64,000 bases of DNA from Apostichopus japonicus (lineage: Eukaryota > Echinodermata > Holothuroidea > Aspidochirotida > Stichopodidae): positions 26,007,265-26,071,264 of the forward strand of contig NC_092573.1 in NCBI RefSeq assembly GCF_037975245.1. The letters are read 5' to 3'. Below the pieces are notes generated by a model. It made no database searches, had not been told where the DNA came from, and was given only the letters and a program-made list of their open reading frames with translations. Positions 41,394 to 54,387 of the stretch are shown here, piece after piece (the first letter of the stretch is position 1; every line of letters begins with the position of its first letter). The translations under genes and the position numbers were made by a program.

Positions 41394-42174
41394 GGGAAAT
41401 CCCCAAACGTGCGCATAGATGTATATGTTGTTTGTTTACGTCCTTTAGTTTCCAAGAGGAACTCAACTATATGGCCAGCATGCAAACATTATATTCCAAG
41501 TGTCTATTCATGAACAAGGTACCTCCCCAGCATTCGCCCAATGTGGAAGCCAACTAGTACCGCTTTTTATAACATTAAACATTGAAATAGCCTTAATGAT
41601 GTTCTTCATATAATTTTATATTACTTCCGTAATTACCGCTCGTAAAGACATTGACGACATTTAATTTGCCCGACTTTCAGATCACAAGTACGACTATCAT
41701 CATGTGAGCCTGTTTTTCTATGATCTGCTTCAGTATCCCGCTTCAAAGCACTTGTACTGACTGACATCATTAGCAATAGTAATTTCAGGGAGTTGTTATG
41801 GAACAACTCCCTTTTAATATCCTGTTTCTAAACTTTCTATCCGATAATGGTTTGAATCTGCTCTGTAAGTACGATTGCTTTGAAACATGAAATGCTAGGC
41901 CAGTCTGACATTAGGCCAATAGTGTGGTATTGACATTAGGGGATTGCCCAACTGCCTGCTGTCACACGGTGCTGTTGGTGCTCATTATAATACTAAGATG
42001 GCTAAAGAAATATAGTTTCAGAATATCAATATTTCCTTCATTTGGTTTTAACTTAGAAATATTATTAACACAAAAGGCAACCATGATAACCTTACCGGGT
42101 GTATAAACTCTCTCTATATAGAATAAAACCCAAGCAAAAAATGTAGAAGATAAAATAGAAAGAAGTAGAAAATA

Positions 42175-42543
42175 ACAGTGGCGTAGGAAGGTACGTTTGA
42201 GTGGGGGGGGGGGCTGAAGACTGACGGCCGGCCTGGGGGAGGGGTCTAAGGGAAGGGGTGTCCCCTCCCCTTTGGATTGTTTTTGCATTTCCAGGTGGCC
42301 TCAGATGCAAAATTTGGTGCAATATAGCACACTTCAACACCCACTCCATTTTGTAAATAATTTTGCATTTTCACCTGGCCTTAGATGCAATTTGGTGCTC
42401 CAAATGAGATTTTTTCTCATTTGGAATTGAAAAAGGGGTTTTCTGACTTGCGAAGCGGGGGGGGGGGGAATGATACTTCCGCCCCTCCATTTTTTCACTG
42501 GGGGGGGGCTGGCGCCCCCAGCCCCCCGGTTCTTACGCCCTTG
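42175..42543. mobile_element. Nonautonomous hAT-type MITE, 369 bp
   Basis: The left end is CAGTGGCGTAGGAA (from 42176). The right end, read in reverse complement, is CAAGGGCGTAAGAA. The flanking 8-mer AGAAAATA sits at 42167-42174 and again at 42544-42551, a typical hAT target duplication. The inside is G-run and C-run rich, like the larger element at 23.2 kb, and has no transposase. Confidence 0.85.
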
Positions 42544-44459
42544 AGAAAATATGTAATCTTAATTACTAAAGGAGAAACAAACCAACTCATACATTTAACC
42601 TACAGAGAATTGTAGCGACGATCAACGTCTAAGTTTCCCCCTTCCGTTCCCCTCACATATACCTTCTTGAAAACAGGAAAAGTCTGCTTGAGTCCGCGAG
42701 ATGTCAAGAGTAGTCCCCAGATGTGGACATTTTCCTTCGTTTTTCTGTTCGCGTAGGTTCTATGCAGACCATAGTTCTTTGATGCAGACAAAAGAAAACA
42801 ATGTTACAGTCAACCAATGCCAGAGTGCGTTATAGTTATAATGCATTCTGGTTTAGAAGTATATGCACCGACTCGCCCTAAAGTATAGATATAAGTAGAT
42901 ATAGCGTACTATGTACATGGGATGGGTCCGTGAAAAGAAGGAGGGGTTGAGGGGGGTGGGGGTGTCCCTGAATGTTGATTTAGTGCTGGGTACCTGAGTT
43001 AATCGTTCAATCATGTCAAACGTCATGTAAAATGACAAGCGACTGTTGGTATTGGTGTCACGTGTCACTAATCACGTCATATTGTGGTTTTGAAACACGT
43101 TTCAACTTGTTGCGCTGCATTTCACCCATCCCGTTGCTATATAAACGATAAATAAGTATTGTCCTTTCAGACAATTGAAATTCCTTTTCCACAGTTTACT
43201 AACATTCTTTACATATTTTAGATGTATTTGGCAAAGGGTATGTTTGTATCATCTTATCCGAAAATCACATCTTTGACAAACTTTGAAAACACAAAGTTCA
43301 CCTTGAAAGGTTTCAAAAGTTCACTGTGTTGAAGTCGTGAAGGAATGCAGTCGTAAACAGTTTTATTGCGACGTACGGTACTTCCGGCTGGTATATAGAT
43401 CCAATTCCACAAATTGTGCAATGTTGTAACTAGCAGCTCCCTGTTACAGGGTACTATATAGTTTAGTATGCCTGTGTGTGTAAAGTTGCAAAGTTTGCGC
43501 CGAGGTGAACTATGTGAATGAATTTAAGGAAGACATCGTGTATTTATCAGAGTACCGAGTACAATACCAATGTAAGGGGACTGGGGCTGAGAGCGGATCA
43601 ATTCGTTTGGTTAAGTTCGTGTCCAGGCGCTGTTTTGTGTGGCTTTCCTTCAAAAGTAGTTTATGCTAGTAAACCAATACTGGCCGATATACACTGACTT
43701 CTGGTTACCGTTTCGCTTCCGAGTATAGGCCTACTAAGTACCACATTCCGAGAACTGTTTTTTGCTCTTATTTATTGTGTGTGTAGGGGGGGGGGGGGCT
43801 AAGTACCGAGTACCAGCGTCCGACAACAGCTGTTTAGAATCTGTGTAACCTTCCGAGTAACCTATCACCATTTTTCGAGTAGTATGTTTTCTAAATTTAT
43901 ATACATGCTCGCATGAACGTAATGTTCATGTAGCGCAAGACTGTTCCCTGCTGGCCACTGTACACAAGTTATTAAAGTCACGTCGTTTGACATTACTTGG
44001 AATTGACATAACTTGTCATTGTTTGCCAAGTTCAGAGTGTCTCCGTATCATTAGAACAATTTCTGATACTGGATTGTCAAAATGGCGTTAGGCTATAGTA
44101 AGCAACCTGGGCCACTGTATGCATCCTAAAGATATAGCATACGCCCATTAAAAGTCCCGTTGACCTACACACTAAATCACAAAAGTAATGTGGTCTCTAA
44201 TTCTAGATAGAAGTTCTCACTAGCTAAACCAGTAAACGCTACCCATCAATGGGTAGCTGACGAGTTGGCCTTTCATGGCACCATCAGTGTTCCGTATCAT
44301 GGCATGACCCTGTAGATTTTTTGCAGAACCTGAAGCAGTTGGAAGTCTGACCTCAATATATGACCGTTACTAGCAAATTTTCGAGCACAGCTACTTGACC
44401 CGGAAGTAATTGTTTCGCGCAAATCCGGTTCTACGGACTTCGGTTCGCTACTTCCATGT

Positions 44460-44633
44460 ATGGATGTAATCGGTAAAATTCGCAAACATCCCCATGTCAT
44501 TCGGGTTTACGAGTATCGTAGCTCGATAAAGGATACTTTAGAGACTCAAATACGATCATTTCCGGAAAGAAACGAAGATTTTACCAATAGAACAGTGCAT
44601 TTTCTTATCGACGACCAACGCAAAAACATAAAG
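44460..44633 (+). CDS. Candidate first coding exon of an unrecognised gene
   Basis: The ATG at 44460 opens 58 codons (MDVIGKIRKHPHVIRVYEYR onward, ending DDQRKNIK) and runs exactly into an AAG|GTAAGT donor at 44634. The region just upstream is relatively CpG-rich. The peptide is charged and protein-like, but I recognise no family. A possible second exon in the same phase lies at 44751-44843, giving an 88-aa product with a 117-bp intron. An upstream ATG at 44456 meets a stop after six codons. Splice consensus and composition support it; lack of homology limits confidence. Confidence 0.4.
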
Positions 44634-44750
44634 GTAAGTCAAATCGAGTCGACGTCTATCGTTATGTGACTTTCGCGTCTTAGACAACTTTTAACCGTAA
44701 AAATAGCATTTTTGTAATATATAAGCTTGAATCTTACTCATATTTTTCAG

Positions 44751-44843
44751 AAAAGTTGTAACTCCCCCGAAAAGTGTGATTTTTTGGTCAACGAAAATGG
44801 TGCTCCTATGTGGTTTTGGTTGCCCCTAATACATGTATCCTAA
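44751..44843 (+). CDS. Possible second exon of the same unrecognised gene
   Basis: This follows a TATTTTTCAG acceptor and is open for 30 codons in phase 0, KSCNSPEKCDFLVNENGAPM then WFWLPLIHVS, before TAA. It joins in frame to the exon ending at 44633. The 117-bp intron is short for this genome, so this is tentative. Confidence 0.25.
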   Translation, partial: KSCNSPEKCDFLVNENGAPMWFWLPLIHVS

Positions 44844-44849
44844 CGTACA

Positions 44850-46600
44850 TAATACACATATACACGAAAGCACCGTATCCTATAACTTGCAGCCTAGCGC
44901 TATATGTCGACTATGATGTAGCTAGTGCTAGATTTGCAACGTCTCGTATTTTTCGTAATCTTTCTATTCGGCATAGATTCCCTTCATTTTTTTGCGTTAA
45001 TATGGAAAAATCAGGGAGTTGATAAGTCACGGTACTACTTATGGCTACTAAATAGTTAAAATGTAAAAATTCGAGGGCATAGCGGACAGTAATATTACTA
45101 GTACAAGCCTAGGCTAGCCTATAGGCCTAGTACTTTTGTATTTACTAAAGTAATATACTACGACAAGTGCATGTTTACTACAGGTAGGCCCTAGCCTAGT
45201 TTTAGTAATACTAGAATACCTGCATAGTTTAGTCCAATTTTAATAACGGACTAAGGCTTATAACCTTTAGTTCTCAGCCTACGCCTTCTTGTCCTTGTGT
45301 AATAATTCTAAGGGGCCTGTTCTTGAAAAGATTTGGACTGCATAAGATACAATTTAGTATTATTATTATTATACAAAAATTATTAGTAGTACTAGTAGAC
45401 TGCCTTTGTACTATGTATAAGTTAAGATCATGGCTTATTATGAGTTTTATTAAAGCTGGACTGGGTGAAAATTTCCTCCATCCTGGGATCGGGATCCATT
45501 TCAATGTCACTTTGTTACAAGTGTTCAGGACCGTTATTAGATCCATGACTTAAGTCTAGGCACAATTCCGTATGCTTAATATGTAGTTAGGTAGAGCAAG
45601 ATACGTAACACAGAAATAAAACTAGTTTGCTTTATACTGCTTACACTTTACACTTATTGCTATTACAGTTAGACCTACTGCTGGTACTTGAGAACAATTG
45701 CACCTCATAGAGCCATGTAGTTGTACATAGCTACTTATAATTCCAGGTGACTTAAACAATATCAGGGATCATTTTGTGACAACATGTTTTGCTGTTAACG
45801 AGAGTTTACGATCTTTTTATTGTTAAGTTGTTTTCTATGATAGGTACAGTAGTAGAAGTACTTAGTTAGTCATTCACGTACAGTCTTCCCTATGTGTGTG
45901 TGTGTGTGTGTCACACACAGATTTCTCTAAGGTGCTTTCCCATGTATATATGACCAAAAAAAAGTTATTCCCAAAAAGAAGAAAAGTTTCATTCACTATT
46001 AAATTTGTTTTGTTATGTATAATGACTAACATTGCAAAATGCAGTTCCACTGGTATTAAGTATTAGCCCAGAGAGCTTCTAGAGTTTATTACATCCCCAT
46101 GTTTATTATCCTCATATCTGAAGTCTTCATATAAGAGTTTATTTATAGAAATCTGTTAATAAATGTAGTCTCACATTCTATTTAATACTATATATATATC
46201 TTTAAGTTCCTAGCTCTGTTATATGTACCCGTAGTAAGAAGGAATGCAGCCTGTGGATCAGTTAAGTGCCTGTTGTTACAACTCTGCTCCAAACTATTGT
46301 TTGTTTAATCAGGTTGTATTATTAGTGTGCTACCTTTAAGCAATTGTGTTTTCTATATATATGTAATTTACATTTTTCCTCAGTTTCTGTTATACTCTTA
46401 TAGAAAGAACAAGTTGTGTGCAGCAACAGGCTGTAATATACTCAGCAGTCTCATGCCTATTCTCTAGCTAACTCGAACAGGTTATTGGCCCAGACACATA
46501 CACTGGAAGTTAACTGTGTAGAATAGATTGTTGTTTGGAATTTATGTGCTGATTTTGGAACCATTTCTTGGGAAATGTCGGTACTTAAATTGGTTAATTT
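44850..46600. other. No gene recognised
   Basis: AT-rich sequence with short ORFs lacking motifs. A (TG)n run next to CACACA near 45895-45920 could fold on itself. Otherwise I see nothing. Confidence 0.5.
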
Positions 46601-46620
46601 AGTCGTGACAACTGACCAAT

Positions 46621-47075
46621 ATGGCTGGAACAACAGAAAAAGGGACGTGGAAAATTAACAAAATGGATGGCTCGAACTGGCTGATGGAATTTCCAGATGA
46701 GACATTTGTTTCTTGCAAAAGACCTGTGGGCTATGAGGATGGCTCAGGAAAGTTGGGGGTTACTGTATGTGAGAAGTAGAACTTGAAAAAGACACAACTG
46801 GCATTTTTCACCATTGTGCTTGCAATAGCATCTAGTCAGCTGGAATTAATTACAACAAGTGACAAACCAAGTGATGCTTAGGATGCCTTGCGTACTCTGT
46901 TCGAAAAGGATTCTCTAACCAACAAAATTCAGCTCAAGAAAAAGTACCTCAGAACTGAAATGGCAGAGGGCAAGTCAGTTGGAAATAATTTGAATTATAT
47001 GAAAGGAATAATGGATCGTTGGGCTGCTATTGGTGCTCCTATTTCTGAAGAAGACCAGGTTGTTAAAGTTATATG
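46621..47075 (+). pseudogene. Dead copia-type gag fragment
   Basis: From the ATG at 46621 the frame reads MAGTTEKGTWKINKMDGSNW. It then slips out of frame over a region whose other frame gives FQMRHLFLAKDLW, and returns. A TAG follows near 46777. The frame resumes with IVLAIASSQLELITTSDKP, meets another TAG at 46879-46881 (where the family normally has Trp in DAWDAL), and continues LRTLFEKDSLTNKIQLKKKY and RTEMAEGKSVGNNLNYMKGI to SEEDQVV. This order matches the gag N-terminal region of Ty1/copia elements. Homology ends near 47075; no zinc knuckle, protease, integrase or RT follows. Confidence 0.8.
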
Positions 47076-47109
47076 TCAAGTTTGGACTTATTTATTTACT
47101 TTCTAGTTT

Positions 47110-48540
47110 CTACTCTTACCTTTTACTTTTATATATTTGTCTTTTAATTTTAATCTTATGCTATATCTTATGCTATATGTCACAGGTATATCTCACCATT
47201 TCAAAGTTACAAAACTATCCATCCTGCCACCTGAACTGTTGTTGCTATGTCATGCCTTCAATATGCCACCTTGAAATACCCCTTCCAGTCATAATGCACT
47301 TGACATTGTGTGTGATTTTTTTTCAGACAATATTATTGTATGAAGTCTTCACAGTATGAAGTGTGTTTCATTTCAAGAAGTATTCAAATTTTGTTAAGAT
47401 ATTCCTTCCATTTGAACAAAGTATTTCACTTTGAAGTGATCGAAGTAATTTATATTTCATGCCCATATTTTCACAGGACATTAAAACATGTTCTTTCATG
47501 GAGAGTGTCACACCAAATGTTTTTGTTTTCTTTTTTCTGTTGCTTAAAGTGCCTTATTGTTACAGTTATAAAATCAATAAAAGACCAGGCAACTCTATTT
47601 CCACTGTTGACTAATGTTCTACTATGCATGTGCAAAAGAAAAAGAAAACAGCCCTACTCAAAATATTTGGTCAGAGTATCCATAGAACGTAATGTATCCA
47701 AACACGTCCTGTGTACTGAAAGTCCGCTTTTAATTAAAGTCCCCATATGTGGCAAAACCAACTCATCCCTCCAAAATACCCTAACTCTTCCCAAAGCTGG
47801 TGAACACCACACCCATCCCAAAGCTGGGTAACTCAAAACCCTTCCCCAAATCCGCTAAGCACCACATTCCCTCCCCCAAAACCCCTAAAAACACCACACC
47901 CCTCCCCTAAACAACACACCCCTACCCAAGCCACAGTACTTAACTCCAATATTGACAAGTGGTTGTGTAGTGTGATACATGAACCAAACAAGGATTGGTA
48001 TTGACTGGAAAACTGTTAACTGATATTTATTGATGAATATAAGCAACAGATGAGTACCCAGCTTTCCAGAATCTCACTGAGTAAGAGCTACTGTGGAATT
48101 ATGGTAAGTGGGTAAGTATAAATCATTTGGTGTTGTAGGTATAAATCATTCGGAATTGTTGGAAGTTCCTTAGAAAACAACTAGAAATAAGGTTTGGCCT
48201 AGGCCATGTTACCTTTGTATATTCGACATGTGGTATGACCCCTTCAGTTTTGACAACAGACTCAGGAAAATTTGTGTTACCTTAATAGTTACCACCATTA
48301 ATTTAGCTAGAAAGGAAACACCATCTCCCTTGCCCCCTCCCCATTTTGTCTCTCTTACCCCTCCCATACGCAGCTCTCAGTAATTTCACATTTTACCTAA
48401 TCATATATTAGAATTTGGGACAAAATTTCTTCCAAACCTTAGCACAACTTAAACGCCACAAAACCTAACATTCCTAATAGACCGTACACTAAAGGAATGG
48501 GTTCCACTACATTGAAAACGATTTGAGTGAAGTCTTGTCG
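47110..48540. other. No gene recognised
   Basis: A 163-codon open frame at 47340-47831 is rich in Phe, Cys, Ile and Leu from T-rich DNA and shows no motif. A C- and A-rich stretch near 47.75-47.94 kb has loose CACCACACCCCTCCC repeats. Confidence 0.5.
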
Positions 48541-48592
48541 GTAGTAGCCCATAGCATGCAAACGGCTTGGCGAAAGTCTACCTAATTTCAAA

Positions 48593-48775
48593 ATGGCGGC
48601 GACAGCAACAAAATCGCCGAGTCGAGGTAATCGTTTTGTGACTGGCCGTCTTAGACAACCATTTCACCTAATCTTTACAGCATCATGTAGGAGAGTACAA
48701 GATCCACAAATGGGAGAACTTTTTTGCTGTAACTCTCTTTCGTTGGTTCGTTTTGACCTATTTTGTGTCAGTTAG
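48593..48775 (+). CDS. Weak candidate gene start or small ORF
   Basis: The ATG in context AAAATGGCGGCG opens a 60-codon frame (MAATATKSPSRG onward). A GAG|GTAATC donor at 48627 and a CTTTACAG acceptor ending at 48680 could instead make a 54-bp intron that keeps the frame. The ATGGCGGCG start resembles many animal first exons. No homology is recognised. Bases about 48610-48660 resemble 44640-44690. Confidence 0.22.
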   Translation: MAATATKSPSRGNRFVTGRLRQPFHLIFTASCRRVQDPQMGELFCCNSLSLVRFDLFCVS

Positions 48776-51700
48776 GAATACATGTGTGAGGACGAAGTTG
48801 GATTGCAATCGTTGTTTCATAGGTTTTCGTTGATTTTTTCTCTGGTATCTTTGCCCTACCATACATTGGAATTACTTTTAATCCATTCTGTGAGGTTCCG
48901 GTAAGTTGTAAACTATCAATGTCTGTAAATTCTGTGAGTGAAACGTAGGACCGACTTTACGTAAAATGCGGGCAAATTCAAATTTAATGATATGCGTGAT
49001 CGTTGATCATTCTTCGAGGTCACGGGGTCAGACTCCCAACTGTGAAGTTTCTTTACTTGTAAACAAACCTCTTCACTCAGTGTACAGTTTTCGTACGCCG
49101 CTTCTGGGAGGCCTAAATGGGTCTAAATTTGCCTCAATTGACCCAATTTTTGCAGCACATGTATTTCCATTCATGCTATTAAACATGCAAGCCACACACA
49201 CACAAAAAAAACATCCTGGTTGCACTTTTTTGCACTTTGCCAACATTCGGGCGGATTGATATAGGCTCTTGTAGGAGTATGCCACCTTATCTCAGGTTAT
49301 TACCGTGGAAGTTCTATAGCCTACCGTATACTTTCAAGCTAATACCACAATCTTTATTACTGTTTTGTACATTATCAGCATACATCGCTCATTCATAGTT
49401 ATCTGTATTATCCATATAATCTAAGATAAAGGTTTCTAGAGGCCTATACACGGAAGGACTCGTGTCATTATACCGTGTATGCAAGCAGTAGGTACCACTG
49501 CGGCACGCTACATTTCTGATATACAGCAGTACAGCAACCCTTGACTGGTACTATTGTACAACATGGAATGACGAAACTTGTAAAAAAAAAAAAATCTTTG
49601 GTACTCCCTTCCCTAATATAAAATGCGTCGTCACACAAAATGCAGACCTTGACTTATGTTTCATTGGAAAAAGTTCGAGGTCGTTTATTGGATCTTTTCA
49701 TCGTTCCAGCTGGGATGTGATTCGGTGTAGTGGACTGTAGTACCGTAACATATTACGTTGCGTACATTCTCTGCCGTTCAACTCTTCAACGTATACTAGA
49801 AGGACTAGAAGAGCTAACTATTGATGCAAGGATTGTAACACGCACTAATTCTACAAAACACACCAATCCTGTATTAGGAGGATTACATATGGATACTATA
49901 TAGTCTTCCTCAATATCATTTCAAGATACATATATGGTTACAGTTCATTTGCCGGTTTATCACTGATATATTTATTTGCGCTCTCAGAATAAACGTCTCC
50001 GTATCATAAATCCTAATAGCATAATTATAATAACAGTTCAGTTTTGTTCTGGATGTTTCTTGCATCTTCGCTTGTTTGCAGGAGTTATTCACTAATATAC
50101 TGTACAGTGTAGTGGAAGGTTGTAGAAAGTTGGGGACGATTCGGGAAAGTTCTTTGGAACGCCAATACGACAAAATAATAGTCTAAAAACGGGTTCATTG
50201 TGGGAATTTCCGGGGAACGCGAATAGAGGAATACTGATACACATTTTAGCTGTATCCTAACAACATATTTCTGCTGCTATGGAAACTTGTGGAAGTAGGA
50301 AGGATAGGGGTCAGGAGATTAACAGATTAAAATATAATATAGCCAGTGTTTGTTTCTTTGTGAGTTTTACGGGACTTGGTCTGGACATTACAGTAGATCT
50401 TATGTGGGAGGGGGGGGGGGTGGGGGTGGGGGAGAAGTTTAACAATAACCTGCACGGGAGGGGATCGGTCCCCATGTTCCACGGCCTGGTAGCTGCACTG
50501 ATAACTATCCCTATATATGTTCCTATAATTCCTATTCGAAATCAGGTTTCATACCGGTACTCCATCTATGAATTTATTGCGTACATCTATTGCATTCTAT
50601 TTCTATGTTTTAATAGATTGGCTACCCCGCTTGCCTATAGTGATACCACATACATAAACAAGTAACATATAGTCAGTAGTATGGCCCACACATACCCATA
50701 GATGTGGTGCAGTAATCACTCATTGTCAATGCTGAGACCGTATAAGGTTTGGCCGGCACAGTTAAACCGTCAGATTGTTCCACTGCCAGTAGGCTTTGTG
50801 AAACTTGGCAAAAATACTTAACAATCGGTGCATGGCCAGGCCAAACAAATTATTACTAATTTACTACTGTTAGGTCCATGTTGGATGAGTACATCATGAC
50901 CAGTTCGGTTTCCGTGATTCATTCCATGATTGGTATAGTAGAACTTAGAATCATTATCAAAATATGAAGTAATATACTCTCGGACGACAGTGATGACTCA
51001 TAGCCGATATAACCGGATACCATCAATTTGGAAATGACTGGACCATCACCTGGCGAAGCGCCACACATAATATATCTGGGGACTTCGGGAAGTGTTGCTG
51101 TTATCAGTTGAATGCAATGTCTAAGTTGCAGTCAGGCATTTTTAGCTTTTGGGCAAGATTTGGGCTTTTGCCATAAAACAATTGCTATAGTTATACAGGG
51201 AAAGGCCTATGTACTGATACATGTTAGGGAAATAACATAACCGGATCCACTGCAGTGAGGAACCCGCCCCCATAGCCACTGATTCTGTTTATCAGTGTAC
51301 TAAACATCAGCTAAAAATGTAAAGTTTTGATTATAAATAACATATTATGCAGTGGACGTACTTTAGAACGATCCATTGTTACCTATTTAGTTTTTATGCA
51401 GGGTTACTTCGGGAATTAATGTCGATACCTACCGATATTTGTCTCCTTCCACGTGACTTTTTTTTATAATGAGTACATGAACCATATTATTTGGGAGGAG
51501 GTCAAAGGTCAGTTGGAGTCAGTAGAGGTCAAAGTATAAATATATGAAAAGCAATTTATCTTGAGAGCTTTACCTAAAAAAGAAATTATATATGCATTGT
51601 AGATTACCCAAATGATAAGTAAAATTGCTCCATATTTCGGTATATCTGTAAACTAAAATTTCTAAAGGTCATGTTTCAATAACGGCGTGAAACTTTTCTG

Positions 51701-52193
51701 ATTTGACTTCTTCCAATGTAGTACAACCTCCTTTTGTTTTAGGTTGAGGTCAAAGGTCGGCTTAGGTACACGCAGTATGAACTTTGGCAAGGGTTAGCAA
51801 GTTTAAAGGCAAGTGACCGCTGGGAGAGGTTTCCCTCTGCTAAGTTCTATTACAGCAATGACTCTTCCAAGATTTTATTGCCATTCAACTCCGCTGTGGT
51901 GGGGGGTGGGGTGGGGGGTGAGCAAGGGCCACTTGCCCCAAGAACTAGATCACGAAATATGTCAAAATGCTATATTACTATAACTTCAGGGGAATTCGCA
52001 CCCTGCACCCCGACTGGGGCTTTCAAATGCATTCCAATGAAATGTAATTCTTTGCTCAAGTGTACCTTTGTGCTTAATTCAAACATCTGATTAGTGCAAA
52101 ATTCACAGTTGAAGTTCCCAGGACAACACTTGGGCTTTGAGAATACATTCCGGAGAAACTTAACTGTTTTCGTTGGTATGTGTTAGCTCAGAG

Positions 52194-52415
52194 TGTTAGC
52201 TCAGTGGTTAACGCCAAGTGCCTTCCAATCATAAGGTCTCTATAGTTCGAGTCACTCCAAGATTAATGTACGTCGTCCAGTTACAGAGTTGTTGACAATT
52301 GAAAATTCATAATCATGGACGTTAAATAGGAATGCGGCTTTGATAAGCCAATGAGGCTTTTTGGCGAGTTCCTGCTTGCAGGAGGATCTAAAATACATAC
52401 AAATACAATACATAC
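52194..52415 (+). mobile_element. tRNA-derived SINE
   Basis: A box-A-like TAGCTCAGTGG lies at 52197-52207 and a box-B-like AGTTCGAGTCA at 52244-52254, about the tRNA spacing apart. CCTT and AAGG between them could form an anticodon-like stem. A non-tRNA body follows, then a simple ATACATACAAATACA tail. The tRNA fold is degenerate, so this is a SINE rather than a functional tRNA gene. Confidence 0.65.
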
Positions 52416-54387
52416 ATCTCGCTATGAGGGACCAAGAAGTCTCTGAAACACTGCAGCTTCCGGGGCGTCGCCCCTGGACACACTATGGGGCTCTGAGATA
52501 TGATATCCCACATAATAAAAAAGAATAATTACTCTTTCTGACATGTACATATATGCTTCAAATCTCTAGCAGAGGCCAAGAACTATCTGAAGATCGACCA
52601 CCCCCCCCCCTCCAGCCCCAGATACCCAATGAAAACAATTAAACTCTCCTGTTGCCCACCAAAATGGGAATTCAAAATAATTTCTGTCCTAGTCAACAGA
52701 GGAAGCCCGAGAAAGGCAAATCCGATGTATAGAGGTGGCAAGTATAAAACAAATAATGCTCACCAAAGCACAAGCAGGACTTGAAAACTTTAAATGCTAA
52801 CGTTAGAGGATGAAACCCATTTCTACCCCTTTCGACATAAGAAAATCACGAAATTCGATCAAGTATCCTGTTTCACTGTGTGTGGTTTTCTTTTGCTAGA
52901 AAGATTGTGATCATTCCAATCGCACACAACCGGAAACAACCTATCACGTTGTACAAACATATTTATTTACGTGACAATTTGTCTCGTGACTGCGTGACGT
53001 ATTTAGCATAAATTATAATACCTTGAACTGGGTACAGAGTTCAATGGAGTTCTGGTAACTACAAATGCGTACAAAGGACATATATCACTGGTCATTATTA
53101 TACGCAAATGGTGCAAAGAAAAAGCAAAAGAATAAAGCTACCCTAAGAGAGCTTTTCCAGGTTTAATTCGCCATAAATTGGCAACACATTCCAATGGTTT
53201 CGGTGGCTACGTGCCACACAGTACCTAACCAATTTTCAGGATACAGTTATTGCCACATCATGGGATTTTCCAGCAGGCTATAATAGCGTTCACATGCACC
53301 AGTCTTTGTATTCAAGTTATTGATAAAGCAACAGAAATCTCAAATTTTGTTGAACTTTGATTAGTTTCAGCCTTCTTATTGGAACTGCATAGTGAGTGAA
53401 CGGTGAATGTGTTTTGTACACTGAGTGCCGCGAATGGGTGGGATCTGGTCTAATTTGCTAGGACACGAATGGCAGTGGTCATTTGCTGACTATCTCACAT
53501 GTCCTTTTCCTGTTTTAACAAGTTCAAATTGTTGTACCCAATCACTTGGGCTAATAGGAGACAATCAATAACACATGACAAACGATTTCAACAAATATTG
53601 TTTTATTTTTTTCTCATAGATATAATATATATATATATATATTTTTCTTCGGATTTACTGTTTCCTTATGGTAGCATATCAACATATAAAGACAGATTAC
53701 ATGGTTTGTAACAGTTGTAAGTTTCTTATAAACCAGGTTTTAACTTCAAGTTATATGAATACAAAAATTGACCAAATTATAAACGCAAGAATGGCTTTCG
53801 ACCTCCATCAAAGATAATATTTATTCCAAGTGCTTTGAGCGTGCAAAATCACCATTTTTCAATACTTCAATTCACTTATGTTTGCTTGCTTACCAATGGA
53901 TCAGTGAAAACTGATGCAGTTAATATTTTACTTAGTGCCTCAGTTATTGTACAAATATATTTAACGATACTGTGTGAAGATCATTACAACTGTTTTCTTC
54001 TTTTTACTCTGATGTTATAGTAGTATGGATATGTTAATTCAAAGAAGAGCCATGTATCTTTTGAAGCAAGTCCTCCCCTTTGTCCAACTTCAATAACCTA
54101 TTTAACTGCTTTGCTAGTCTGCTACCTTATTTGAATGAATATGAAATGTTAAGTCTCTTAAAAATCACAGTACACACTCTTGATAGCTTAATGACTGCTT
54201 GATAAAATAATACAATCTTACTACATTCAATGCTTTTTTTTTTCGAATATGAAATACTACCCTCACTACTTTCCTCAGATTTGATTTTAGACAGTTTTCT
54301 AGAACGTAAATAATGTCATCGAAAATCTATGAATATTATATCAATTTTATTATCCTTTATCTTTGTGGCTACTGTTATGTAAATGTA

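Noticed and set aside
47340-47831. 163-aa plus-strand ORF, among the longest in the window
   Set aside because: Composition follows T-rich DNA, there are no motifs, no splice or promoter context, and it sits just past a dead transposon fragment.
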